DNA of 64,000 bases from the NCBI RefSeq assembly GCF_032405125.1, contig NW_027184617.1, forward strand, positions 6,386,001 to 6,450,000, in the 5' to 3' direction. Every line of letters starts with the position of its first letter. The first letter of the stretch is position 1. The notes beneath the pieces were generated by a model. That model had not been told where the DNA came from and did not search any database. It was given only the letters and a program-made list of their open reading frames with translations. The stretch is from Capricornis sumatraensis (taxonomy: Eukaryota; Chordata; Mammalia; Artiodactyla; Bovidae). This document shows positions 23,823 through 36,541 of this stretch, piece after piece. The translations under genes and the position numbers were made by a program.

Positions 23823-26800
23823 TCCATGGTCGTACCACCATTCCAAGAGTCCCCCAGATGTCTCAGTCCATTCCAGAGGAACCTCTTTGCCCTGCACTGG
23901 CTCATCTTTCACGCCGAGGATCGACTCACACCACGGTGGCACGTGGGACAGCCCTGTGGGAAAGCCTCGAGGGAAAGCCTCGAGGGAAAACCACAGATCC
24001 TTTGATCCACGCGATGGGAAGCGTGACATTGCTGCTACAGCCTGGAAGGAAAACGCACGAGCATGCCCCCACTCGAGATGAGGCCTGTCTCCCCTGGCGA
24101 GACTCCAGAAGTACCCAAAGATCCATATCAGCCCGTGAGAGAAATCCTCGGTTCCGGGCCTGACTCCACAGAAGGTTTTTGGCCCCGGTATCGACGGGAG
24201 AGGAATCCCGAGAGGCCCCCTAGCAACTCGCATGGGGACTGGCCTCTCCTGAGGCCACCAGGGCGGGTCCCTGAGGTCCCCGTCGTAACTCGAGAACACC
24301 TGCCGCAACTCGAGCAAATCCAGGAAGTTCTCCCTTCCAGGCGAGATGAGGCCTATTTCCGATGAGGCGTCTGGAGCCTAATGACACCTAACCTCTGGAA
24401 CTTCGAAAGGGTCATTCACACCCTTGCTGCAACTCAAGAAGTTCACCGCCATACCCGTCTCCACTCGGGAGGAAGCACGATGGTCCCGCCCACATCCAGA
24501 GGAGCCCCGTTTCCCCCTCTTAGCTCGAGATGAGGGATCCTTTCCCTGCTTTCAACGGGAAAGAATTCCCGGCGTTCCCGTCGCATCTCAAGAGGAGGCA
24601 CTCTCAACAGGAAAGGCGAGAGGAACTCCATGGTCGTACCACCATTCCAAGAGTCCCCCAGATGTATCAGTCCATTCCAGAGGAACCTCTTTGCCCTGCA
24701 CTGGCTCATCTTTCACGCCGAGGATCGACTCACACCACGGTGGCACGTGGGACAGCCCTGTGGGAAAGCCTCGAGGGAAAGCCTCGAGGGAAAACCACAG
24801 ATCCTTTGATCCACGCGACGGGAAGCGTGACATTGCTGCTACAGCCTGGAAGGAAAGCGCACGTGCATGCTCCCACTCAAGACGAGGCCTGACTCCCCTG
24901 GGGAGACTCCAGAAGTACCAAAAGATCCATGTCAGCCCCTGACAGGAATCCTCGGTTCCGGGCCTGACTCCACAGAAGGTTTTTGGCCCCGGTATCGACG
25001 GGAGAGGAATCCCGAGAGGCCCCCTAGCAACTCGCATGGGGACTGGCCTCTCCTGAGGCCACCAGGGCGGGTCCCTGAGGTCCCCGTCGTAACTCGAGAA
25101 CACCTGCCGCAACTCGAGAAAATCCAGGAAGTTCTCCCTTCCAGGCGAGATGAGGCCTATTTCCGATGAGGCGTCTGGAGCCTAATGACACCTAACCTCT
25201 GGAACTTCGAAAGGGTCATTCACAACCTTGCTGCAACTCAAGAATTTCACCGCCATACCCGTCTCCAGTCGGGAGGAAGCACGATGGTCCCGCCCACATC
25301 CAGAGGAGCCCCGTTTCCCCCTCGGAGCTCGAGATGAGGGATCCTTTCCCTGCTTTCAACGGAAAAGAATTCCCGGCGTTCCCGTCGCATCTCAAGAGGA
25401 GGCACTCTCAACAGGAAAGGCGAGAGGAACTCCATGGTCGTACCACCATTCCAAGAGTCCCCCAGATGTCTCAGTACATTCCAGAGGAACCTCTTTACCC
25501 TGCACTGGCTCATCTTTCACGCCGAGGATTGACTCACACCACAGTGGCACGTGGGACAGCCCTGTGGGAAAGCCTCGAGGGAATGCCTCGAGGGAAAACC
25601 ACAGATCCTTTGATCCCCGCGACAGGAAACGTGACATTGCTGCTACAGCCTGGAAGGAAAGCGCACGTGCATGCCCCCACCCGAGACGAGGCCTGACTCC
25701 CCTGGGGAGACTCCAGAAGTACCCAAAGATCCATGTCAGCCCCTGAGAGGAATCCTCGGTTCCGGCCCTGACTCCACACAAGGTTTTTGGCCCCAGTATC
25801 GACGGGAGAGGAATCCCGAGAGGCCCCCTAGCAACTCCCATGGGGACTCTCCGTTCCTTAGGCCACCAGGGCGGGTCCCTGAGGTCCCCGTCGTAACTCG
25901 AGAACACCTGCCGCAACTCGAGAAAATCCAGGAAGTTCTCCCTTCCAGGCGAGATGAGGCCTATTTCCGATGAGGCATCTGGAGACTAATGACACCTAAC
26001 CTCTGGAACTTCGAAAGGGTCTTTCACACCCTTGCTGCAACTCAAGAAGTTCACCGCCATACCAGTCTCCACTCGAGAGGAAGCACGATGGTCCCGCCCT
26101 AATCCAGAGGAGCCCCGTTTCCCCCTCGGAGCTCGAGATGAGGGATCGTTTCCCTGCTTTCAACGGGAAAAAATTCCCATCATTCCCGTCGCATCTCAAG
26201 AGGAGGCAATCTCAACAGGAAAGGCGAGAGGAACTCCATGGTCGTACCACCATTCCTAGAGTCCCCTAGATGTCTCAGTCCATTCCAGAGGAACCTCTTT
26301 GACCTGCACTGGCTCATCTTTCACGCCGAGGATCGACTCACACCACGGTGCCACGTGGGACAGCCCTGTGGGAAAGCCTCGAGGGAAAGCCTCGAGGGAA
26401 AGCCACAGATCCTTTCATAAATGCGACGGGAAGAATGGCATTGCTGCTACAGCCTGGAAGGAAAGCGCACGTGCATGCCCCCACTCGAGACGAGGCCTGA
26501 CTCCCCTGGGGAGACTCCAGAAGTACCCAAAGATCCATGTCAGCCCCTGAGAGGAATCCTCGGTTCCGGCCCTGACTCCACACAAGTTTTTTGGCCCCGG
26601 TATCGACGGGAGAAGAATCACGAGAGGCCACCTAGCAAGACGCATGGGGACTGTTCTCTATTGAGGCCACCAGGGCGGGTCCCTGAGGTCCCCGTCTTAA
26701 CTCTAGAACACCTCCCGCAACTCGAGAAAATCCAGGAAGTTCTCCCTTCCAGGCGAGATGAGGCCTATTTCCGATGAGGCGTCTGGAGACTAATGACACC

Positions 26801-28548
26801 TAACCTCTGGAACTTCGAAAGGGTCTTTCACACCCTTGTTGCAACTCAAGAAGTTCACCGCCATACCCGTCTCCAATCTAGAGGAAGCACGATGGTCCCG
26901 CCCACATCCAGAGGAGCCCCGTTTCCCCCTCGTAGCTCGAGATGAGGGATCCTTTCCCTGCTTTCAACGGGAAAGAATTCCCAGCGTTCCCGTCGCATCT
27001 CAAGAGGAAGCACTCTCAACAGAAAAGGCGAGAGGAACTCCATGGTCGTACCACCATTCCAAGAGTCCCCCAGATGTCTCAGTCCATTCAAGAGGAACCT
27101 CTTTGACCTGTACTGGCTCATCTTTCACGCCGAGGATCGACTCACACCACGGTGGCACGTGGGACATTCCTGTGGGAAAGCCTCGAGGGAAAGCCTCGAG
27201 GGAAAACCACAGATCCTTTGATCCACGCGACGGGAAGCGTGACATTGCTGCTACAGCCTGGAAGGAAAGCGCACGTGCATGCCCCCACTCGAGACGAGGC
27301 CTGACTCCCCTGGGGAGTCTCCAGAAGTACCCAGAGAACCATGTCACCCCTGAGAGGAATCCTCGGTTCCGGCCCTGACTCCACACAAGGTTTTTGGCCC
27401 CGGTATCGACGGGAGAGGAATCCCGAGAGGCCCCCTAGCAACTCGCATGGGGACTGGCCTCTCCTGAGGCCACCAGGACGGGTCCCTGAGTTCCCCATCG
27501 TAACTCGAGAACACCTGCCGCAACTCAAGAAAATCCAGGAAGTTCTCCCTTACAGGCCAGATGAGGCCTATTTCCGATGAGGCGTCTGGAGAGTAATGAC
27601 ACCTAACCTCTGGAACTTCGAAAGGGTCTTTCACACCCTTGCTGCAACTCAAGAAGTTCACCGCCATACCCATCTCCACTCGAGTGGAAGCACGACGGTC
27701 CCGCCCACATCCAGAGGAGCCCCGTTTCCCCCTCGTAGCTCGAGATGAGTGATCCTTTCCCTGCATTCAACGGGAAAGAATTCCCGGCGTTCCCGTCACA
27801 TCTCAAGAGGAGGCACTCTCAACAGGAAAGGCGAGAGGAACTCCATGGTCGTACCACCATTCCAAGAGTCCCCCAGATGTCTCAGTCCATTCCAGAGGAA
27901 CCTCTTTGCCCTGCACTGGCTCATCTTTCACGCCGAGGATCGACTCACACCACGGTGGCACGTGGGACAGCCCTGTGGGAAAGCCTCGAGGGAAAGCCTC
28001 GAGGGAAAACCACAGATCCTTTGATCCACGCCACGGGAAGCGTGACATTGCTGCTACAGCCTCGAAGGAAAGCGCACGTGCATGACCCCACTCGAGACGA
28101 GGCCTGACTCAGCTGGGGAGACTCCAGAAGTACCCAAAGATCCATGTCAGCCCCTGAGAGGAATCCTCGGTTCCGGCCCTGACTCCACACAAGTTTTTTG
28201 GCCCCGGTATCGACGGGAGAAGAATCACGAGAGGCTACCTAGCAAGACGCATGGGGACTGTTCTCTATTGAGGCCACCAGGGCGGGTCCCTGAGGTCCCC
28301 GTCGTAACTCGAGAACACCTGCCGCAACTCGAGAAAATCCAGGAAGTTCTCCCTTCCAGGCGAGATGAGGCCTATTTCCGATGAGGCGTCTGGAGACTAA
28401 TGACACCTAACCTCTGGAACTTCGAAAGGGTCTTTCACACCCTTGCTGCAACTCAAGAAGTTCACCGCCATACCCGTCTCCACTCGAGAGGAAGCACGAT
28501 GGTCCCGCCCACATCCAGAGGAGCCCCGTTTCCCCCTCGTAGCTCGAG
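23823..28548. repeat. Mixed monomers with a dimeric variant patch
   Basis: Units start at 24530, 25334, 26138, 26942 and 27745, plus most of the unit at 23726. The units at 26138 and 27745 share a dense cluster of rare variants over about 75 bp (about 26586-26660 and 28193-28267, offset 1607 bp): GTTTTTTGGCC, GAGAAGAATCACGAG, CTAGCAAGACGC and CTGTTCTCTATTGAGG. The unit between them lacks these. Confidence 0.75.
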
Positions 28549-31500
28549 ATGAGGGATCCTTTCCCTGCTTTCAACGGGAAAGAATTCCCGGCGTTCCCGT
28601 CGCATCTCAAGAGGAGGCACTCTCAACAGGAAAGGCGAGCGGAACTCCATGGCCGTACCACCATTCCAAGAATCCCCGAGATGTCTCAGTCCATTCCAGA
28701 GGAACCTCTTTGCCCTGCACTGGCTCATCTTTCACGCCGAGGATCGACTCACACCACGGTGGCACGTGGGACAGCCCTGTGGGAAAGCCTCGAGGGAAAA
28801 CCACAGATCCTTTGATCCACGCGACGGGAAGCGTGACATTGCTGCTACAGCCTGGAAGGAAAGTGCACGTGCAGGCCCCCACTCGAGACGAGGCCTGACT
28901 CCCCTGGGGAGACTCCTGAAGTACCCAAAGATCCATGTCAGCCATTGAGAGGAATTCTCGGTTCCGGCCCTGACTCCACACAAGGTTTTTGGCGCCAGTA
29001 TCGACGGGAGAGGAATCCCGAGAGGCCTCCCAGCAACTCGCATGGGGACTGGCCTCTCCTGAGGCCACCAGGGCGGGTCCCTGAGGTCCCCGTCGTAACT
29101 CGAGAACACCTGCCGCAACTCGAGAAAATCCAGGAGGTTCTCCCTTCCAGGCGAGATGAGGCTTATTTCCGATGAGGCGTCTGGAGACTAATGACACCTA
29201 ACCTCTGGAACTTCGAAAGGGTCTTTCACACCCTTGCTGCAACTCAAGAAGTTCACCGCCATACCCGTCTCCACTCGAGAGGAAGCACGATGGTCCCGCC
29301 CACATCCAGAGGAGCCCCGTTTCCCCCTCGTAGCTCGAGATGAGGGATCCTTTCCCTGCTTTCAACGGGAACGAATTCCCGGCGTTCCCGTCGCATCTCA
29401 AGAGGAGGCACTCTCAACAGTAAAGGCGAGAGGAACTCCATGGTCGTACCACCATTCCAAGAGTCCCCCAGATGTCTCAGTCCATTCCAGAGGAACCTCT
29501 TTGCCCTGCACTGGCTCATCTTTCACGCCAGGATCGACTCACACCTCGGTGGCACGTGGGACAGCCCTGCGGGAAAGGCTAGAGGGAAACCCTCGAGGGA
29601 AAACCACAGATCCTTTGATCCACGCGAAGGGAAGCGTGACATTGCTGCTACAGCCTGGAAGGAAAGCGCACGTGCATGCCCCCACTCGAGACGAGGCCTG
29701 ACTCCCCTGGGAAGACTCCAGAAGTACCCAAAGATCCATGTCAGCCTCTGAGAGGAATCCTCGGTTCCGGCCCTGACTCCACACAAGGTTTTTATCCCCG
29801 GTATCGACGGGAGAGGAATCCCGAGAGGCCCCCTAGCAACTCGCATGGGGACTGGCCTCTCCTGAGGCCACCAGGGCGGGTCCCTGAGGTCCCCGTCGTA
29901 ACTCGAGAACACCTGCTGCAACTCGAGAAAATCCAGGAAGTTCACCCTTCCAGGCGAGATGAGGCCTATTTCCGATGAGGCATCTGGAGTCTAATGACAC
30001 CAAACCTCTGGAACTTCGAAAGGGTCTTTCACACCCTTGCTGCAACTCAAGAAGTTCACCGCCATACCCGTCTCCACTCGAGAGGAAACACGATGGTCCC
30101 GCCCACATCCAGAGGAGCCCCGTTTCCCCATCGTAGCTCGAGATGTGGGATCCTTTCCCTGCTTTCAACGGGAAAGAATTCCCGGCGTTCCCGTCGCATC
30201 TCAAGAGGAGGCACTCTCAACAGGAAAGGCGAGAGGAACTCCATGGTCGTACCACCATTCCAAGAGTCCCCCAGATGTCTCAGTCCATTCCAGAGGAACC
30301 TCTTTGCCCTGCACTGGCTCATCTTTCACGCCGAGGATCGACTCACACCACGGTGGCACGTGGGGCAGCCCTGTGGGAAAGCCTCGAGGAAAGCCTCGAG
30401 GAAAAACCACAGATCCTTTGATCCACGCGACGGGAAGCGTGACATTGCTGCTACAGCCTGGAAGGAAAGCGCACGTGCATGCCCCCACTCGAGACGAGGC
30501 CTGACTCCCCTGGGGAGACTCCAGAAGTACCCAAAGATCCATGTCAGCCCCTGAGAGGAATCCTCGGTTCCGGCCCTGACTCCACACAAGGTTTTTGGCC
30601 CCGGTATCGACGGGAGAGGAATCCCGAGAGGCCCCCTAGCAACTCTCATGGGGACTGGCCTCTCCTGAGGCCACCAGGGCGGGTCCCTGAGGTCCCCGTC
30701 GTAACTCGAGAACACCTGCCGCAACTCGAGAAAATCCAGGAAGTTCTCCCTTCCAGGCGAGATGAGGCCTATTTCCGATGAGGCGTCTGGAGTCTAATGA
30801 CACCAAACCTCTGGAACTTCGGAAGGGTTTTTCACACCCTTGCTGCAACTCAAGAAGTTCACCGCCATACCCGTCTCCACTCGAGAGGAAACACGATGGT
30901 CCCGCCCACATCTAGAGGAGCCCCGTTTCCCCATCGTAGCTCGAGATGAGGGATCCTTTACCTGCTTTCAACGGGAAAGAATTCCCGGCGTTCCCGTCGC
31001 ATCTCAAGAGGAGGCACTCTCAACAGGAAAGGCAAAAGGAACTCCATGGTCGTACCACCATTCCAAGAGTCCCCCAGATGTCTCAGTCCATTCCAGAGGA
31101 ACCTCTTTGCCCTGCACTGGCTCATCTTTCACGCCGAGGATCGATTCACACCACGGTGGCACGTGCGACAGCCCTGTGGGAAAGCCTCGAGGGAAAGCCT
31201 CGAGGGAAAACCACAGATCCTTTGATCCAGGCCACAGGAAGCGTGACATTGCTGCTACAGCCTGGAAGGAAAGCGCACGTGCATGCCCCAACTCGAGACG
31301 AGCCCTGACTCCCCTGGGGAGACTCCAGAAGTACCCAAAGATCCATGTCAGCCCCTGAGAGGAATCCTCAGTTCCGGCCCTGATTCCACACAAGGTTTTT
31401 GGCTCCGGTATCGACGGGAGAGGAATCCCGAGAGGCCCCCTAGCAACTCGCATGGGGACTGGCCTCTCCTGAGGCCACCAGGGCGGGTCCCTGATGTCCC

Positions 31501-34500
31501 CGTCGTAACTCGAGAACACCTGCCGCAACTCGAGAAAATCCAGGAAGTTCTCCCTTCCAGGCGAGATGAGGCCTATTTCCGATGAGGCGTCTGGAGACTA
31601 ATGACACCTAAACTCTGGAACTTCGAACGGGTCTTTCACACCCTTGCTGCAACTCAAGAAGTTCACCGCCATACCCGTCTCCACTCGAGAGGAAGCACGA
31701 TGGTCCCGCCCACATCCAGAGGAGCCCCGTTTCCCCCTCGTAGCTCGAGATGAGGGATCCTTTCCCTGCTTTCAACGGGAAAGAATTCCCGGCGTTCCCG
31801 TCGCATCTCAAGAGGAGGCACTCTCAACAGGAAAGGCGAGAGGAACTCCATGGTCGTACCACCATTCCAAGAGTCCCCCAGATGTCTCAGTCCATTCCAG
31901 AGGAACCTCTTTGCCCTGCACTGGCTCATCTTTCACGCCGAGGATCGACTCACACTACGGTGGCACGTGGGACAGCCCTGTTGGAAAGCCTCGATGGAAA
32001 ATCACAGATCCTTTGATCCACGCGACGGGAAGCGTGACATTGCTGCTACAGCCTGGAAGGAAAGCGCACGTGCATGCCCCCACTCGAGACGAGGCCTGAC
32101 TCCCCTGGGGAGACTCCAGAAGTACCCAAAGATCCATGTCAGCCCCTGAGAGGAATCCTCGGTTCCGGCCCTGACTCTACACAAGGTTTTTGGCCCCGGT
32201 ATCGACGGGAGAGTAATCCCGAGAGGCCCCCTAGCAACTCGCATGGGGACTGGCCTCTCCTGAGGCCACCAGGGCGGGTCCCTGAGGTCCCCGTCGTAAC
32301 TCGAGAACACCTGCCGCAACTCGAGAAAATCCAGGAATTTCTCCCTTCCAGGCGAGATGAGGCCTATTTCCGATGAGGCATCTGGAGACTAATGACACCT
32401 AACCTCTGGAACTTCGAAAGGGTCTTTCACACCCTTGCTGCAACTCAAGAAGTTCACCGCCATACCCGTCTCCACACGAGAGGAAGCACGATGGTCCCGC
32501 CCACATCCAGAGGAGCCCCGTTTCCCCCTCCTAGCTCGAGATGAGGGATCCTTTCACTGCTTTCAAAGCAAAGAATTCCCGGCGTTCCTGACGCATCTCA
32601 AGAGGAGGCACTCTCAACAGGAAAGGCGAGCGGAACTCCATGGTCGTACCACCATACAAAGAGTCCCCCAGATGTCTCAGTCCATTCCAGAGGAACCTCT
32701 TTGCCCTGCACTGGTTCATCTTTCACGCCGAGGATCGACTCACACCACGGTGGCACGTGGGACAGCCCTGTGGGAAAGCCTCGAGGGAAAGCCTCGAGGG
32801 AAAACCACAGATCCTTTGATCCACGCGACGGGAAGCGTGACATTGCTGCTACAGCCTGGAAGGAAAGCGCACGTGCATGCCCCCACTCGAGACGAGGCCT
32901 GACTCCCCTGGGGAGACTCCAGAAGTACCCAAAGATCCATGTCAGCCCCTGAGAAGAATCCTCGGTTCTGGCCCTGACTCCACACAAGGTTTTTGGCCCC
33001 GGTATCGACGGGAGAGGAATCTCGAGAGGCCCCCTAGCAACTCGCATGGGGACTGGCCTCTCCTGAGGCCACCAGGGCGGGTCCCTGAGGTCCCCGTCGT
33101 AACTCGAGAACACCTGCCGCAACTCAAGAAAATCCAGGAAGTTCTCCCTTCCAGCGAGATGAGGCCTATTTCCGATGAGGCGTCTGGAGACTAATGACAC
33201 CTAACCTCTGGAACTTCGAAAGGGTCTTTCACACCCTTGCTGCAACTCAAGAAGTTCACCGCCATACCCGTCTCCACTCGAGAGGAAGAACGATGGTCCC
33301 GCCCCCATCCAGAGGAGCCCCGTTTCCCCCTCGGAGATCGAGATGAGGGATCCTTTCCCTGCTTTCAACGGGAAAGAATTCCTGCGTTCCCGTCGCATCT
33401 CAAGAGGAGGCACTCTCAACAGGAAAGGCGAGAGGAACTCCATGGCCGTACCACCATTCCAAGAGTCCCCCAGATGTCTCATTCCATTCCAGAGGAACCT
33501 CTTTGCCCTGCACTGGCTCATCTTTCACGGAGAAGTCGACTCACACCACAGTGGCACGTGGGACAGCCCTGTGGGAAAGCCTCGAGGGAAAACCACAGAT
33601 CCTTTGATCCACGCCACGGGAAGCGTGACATTGCTGCTACAGCCTGGAAGGAAAGCACACGTGCATGCCCCCACTCGAGACGAGGCCTGACTCCCCTGGG
33701 GAGACTCCAGAAATACCCAAAGATCCATGTCAGCCCCTGAGAGGAATCCTCGGTTCCGGCCCTGACTCCAGACAAGGTTTTTGGCCCCGGTATCGACGGG
33801 AGAGTAATCCCGAGAGGCCCCCTAGCAACTCGCATGGGGACTGGCCTTTACTGAGGCCACCAGGGCGGGTCCCTGAGGTCCCCGTCATAACTCGAGAACA
33901 CCTGCCACAACTCGAGAATATCCAGGAAGTTCTCCCTTCTAGGCGAGATGAGGCCTATTTCCGATGATGCGTCTGGAGACGAATGACACCTAACCTCTGG
34001 AACTTCGAAAGGGTCTTTCACACCCTTGCTGCAACTCAAGAAGTTCACCGCCATACCCGTCTCCACTCGAGAGGAAGCACGATGGTCCCGCCCACATCCA
34101 GAGGAGCCCCGTTTTCCCCTCGAAGCTCGAGATGAGGGATTCTTTCCCTGCTTTCAACGCAAAGAATTCCCGGCCTTCCCGTCACATCTCAAGAGGAGGC
34201 ACTCTCAACAGGAAAGGCGAGAGGAACTCCATGGTCGTACCACCATTCCAAGAGTCCCCCAGATGTCTCAGTCCATTCCAGAGGAACCTCTTTGCCGTAC
34301 ACTGGCTCATCTTTCACGCCGAGGATCGACTCACACCACGGTGGCACGTGGGACAGCCCTGTGGGAAAGCCTCGAGGGAAAGCCTCGAGGGAAAACCACA
34401 GATCCTTTGATCCACGCCACGGGAAGCGTGACATTGCTGCTACAGCCTGGAAGGAAAGCGCACGTGCATGCACCCACTCGAGCCGAGGCCTGACTCCCCT

Positions 34501-36541
34501 GGGGAGACTCCAGAAGTACCCAAACATCCATGTCAGCCCCTGAGAGGAATCCTCGGTTCCGGCCCTGACTCCACACAAGGTTTTTGGCGCTGGTATCGAC
34601 GGTAGAGGAATCCCGAGAGGCCCCCTAGCAACTCGCATGGGGACTGGCCTCTCCTGAAGCCATCAGGGCGGGTCCCTGTGGTTCCCGTCGTAACTCGAGA
34701 ACACCTGCCGCAACTCGAGAAAATCCAGGAATTTCTCCCTTCCAGGCGAGATGAGGCCTATTTCCGATGAGGCGTCTGGAGACTAATGACACCTAACCTC
34801 TGGAACTTCGAAAGGGTCTTTCACACCCTTGCTGCAACTCAAGAAGTTCACCGCCATACCCGTCTCCACTCGAGAGGAAGCACGATGGTCCCGCCCACAT
34901 CCAGAGGAGCCCCGTTTCCCCCTCGTAGCTCGAGATGAGGGATCCTTTCCCTGCTTTCAACGGGAAAGAATTCCCGGCGTTCCCGTCGCATCTCAAGAGG
35001 AGGCACTCTCAACAAGAAAGGCGTGAGGAACTGCATGGTCGTACCACCATTTCAAGAGTCCCCCAGATGTCTCAGTCCATTCCAGAGGAACCTCTTTGCC
35101 CTGCACTGGCTCATCTTTCACGCCGAGGATCGACTCACACCACGGTGGCACGTGGGACAGCCCTGTGGGAAAGCCTCGAGGGAAAGCCTCGAGGGAAAAC
35201 CACAGATCGTTTGATTCACGCCACGGGAAGCGTGACATTGCTGCTACAGCCTTGAAGGAAAGCGCACGTGCATGCCCCCACTCGAGACGAGGCCTGACTC
35301 CCCTGGGGAGACTCCAGAAGTACCCAAAGATCCATGTCAGCCCCTGAGAGGAATCCTCGGTTCCGGCCCTGACTCCACACAAGGTTTTTGGCCCCGGTAT
35401 CGACGGGAGAGGAATCCCGAGAGGCCCCCTAGCAACTCGCATGGGGACTGGCCTCTCCTGAGGCCACCAGGGCGGGACCCTGAGGTCCCCGTCGTAACTC
35501 GAAAACACCTGCCGCAACTCGAGAAAATCCAGGAAGTTCTCCCTTCCAGGCGAGATGAGGCCTATTTCCGATGAGGCGTCTGGAGACTAATGACACCTAA
35601 ACTCTGGAACTTCGAAAGGGTCTTTCACACCCTTGCTGCAACTCAAGAAGTTCACCGCCATACCCGTCTCCACTCTAGAGGAAGCACGATGGTCCCGCCC
35701 ACATCCAGAGGAGCCCCGTTTCCCCCTCCTAGCGCGAGATGAGCGATCCTTTCCCTGCTTTCAACGGGAAAGAATTCCCGGCGTTCCCGTCGCATCTCAA
35801 GAGGAGGCACTCTCAACAGGAAAGGCGAGAGGAACTCCATGGTCGTACCACCATTCCAAGAGTCCCCCAGATGTCTCAGTCCATTTCAGAGGAACCTCTT
35901 TGCCCTGCACTGGCTCATCTTTCACGCCGAGGATCGACTCACACCACGGTGGCACGTGGGACAGCCCTGTGGGAAAGCCTCGAGGGAAAGCCTCGAGGGA
36001 AAACCACAGATCCTTTGATCCACGCGATGGGAAGCGTGACATTGCTGCTACAGCCTGGAAGGAAAGCGCACGTGCATGCACCCAGTCGAGATAAGGCCTG
36101 TCTCCCCTGGCGAGACTCCAGAAGTACCCAAAGATCCATATCAGCCCGTGAGAGGAATTCTCGGTTCCGGCCCTGACTCCACACAAGGTTTTTGGCCCGG
36201 GTATCGACGGGAGAGGAATCCCGAGAGTCCCCCTAGCAACTCGCATGGGGACTGGCCTCTCCTGAGGTCACCAGGGCGGGTCCCAGAGGTCCCCGTCGTA
36301 ACTCGAGAACACCTGCCGCAACTCGAGAAAATCCAGGAAGTTCTCCCTTCCAGGCGAGATGAGGCCTATTTCCGATGAGGCGTCTGGAGACTAATGACAC
36401 CTAACCTCTGGAACTTCGAAAGGGTCTTTCACACCCTAGCTGCAACTCAAGAAGTTCACCGCCATACCCGTCTCCACTCGAGAGGAAGCACGATCGTCCC
36501 GCCCACATCCAGAGGAGCCCCGTTTCCCCTCGTAGCTCGAG
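28549..36541. repeat. Length-variable monomer block
   Basis: Ten units are 791, 803, 803, 804, 791, 802, 789, 803, 804 and 803 bp long. The units starting at 28549, 31750 and 33343 have a single 13-bp motif. The 789-bp unit at 33343 has also lost one base in AATTCCTGCG and one in CACGGAGAAGTCGAC. The unit at 32541 has TTTCAAAGCAAAG and CCAGCGAGATG (1 bp less each). No higher-order period is obvious. The units at 29340 and 30143 share GAGGAAACACGATGG in their 3' parts. Confidence 0.8.
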
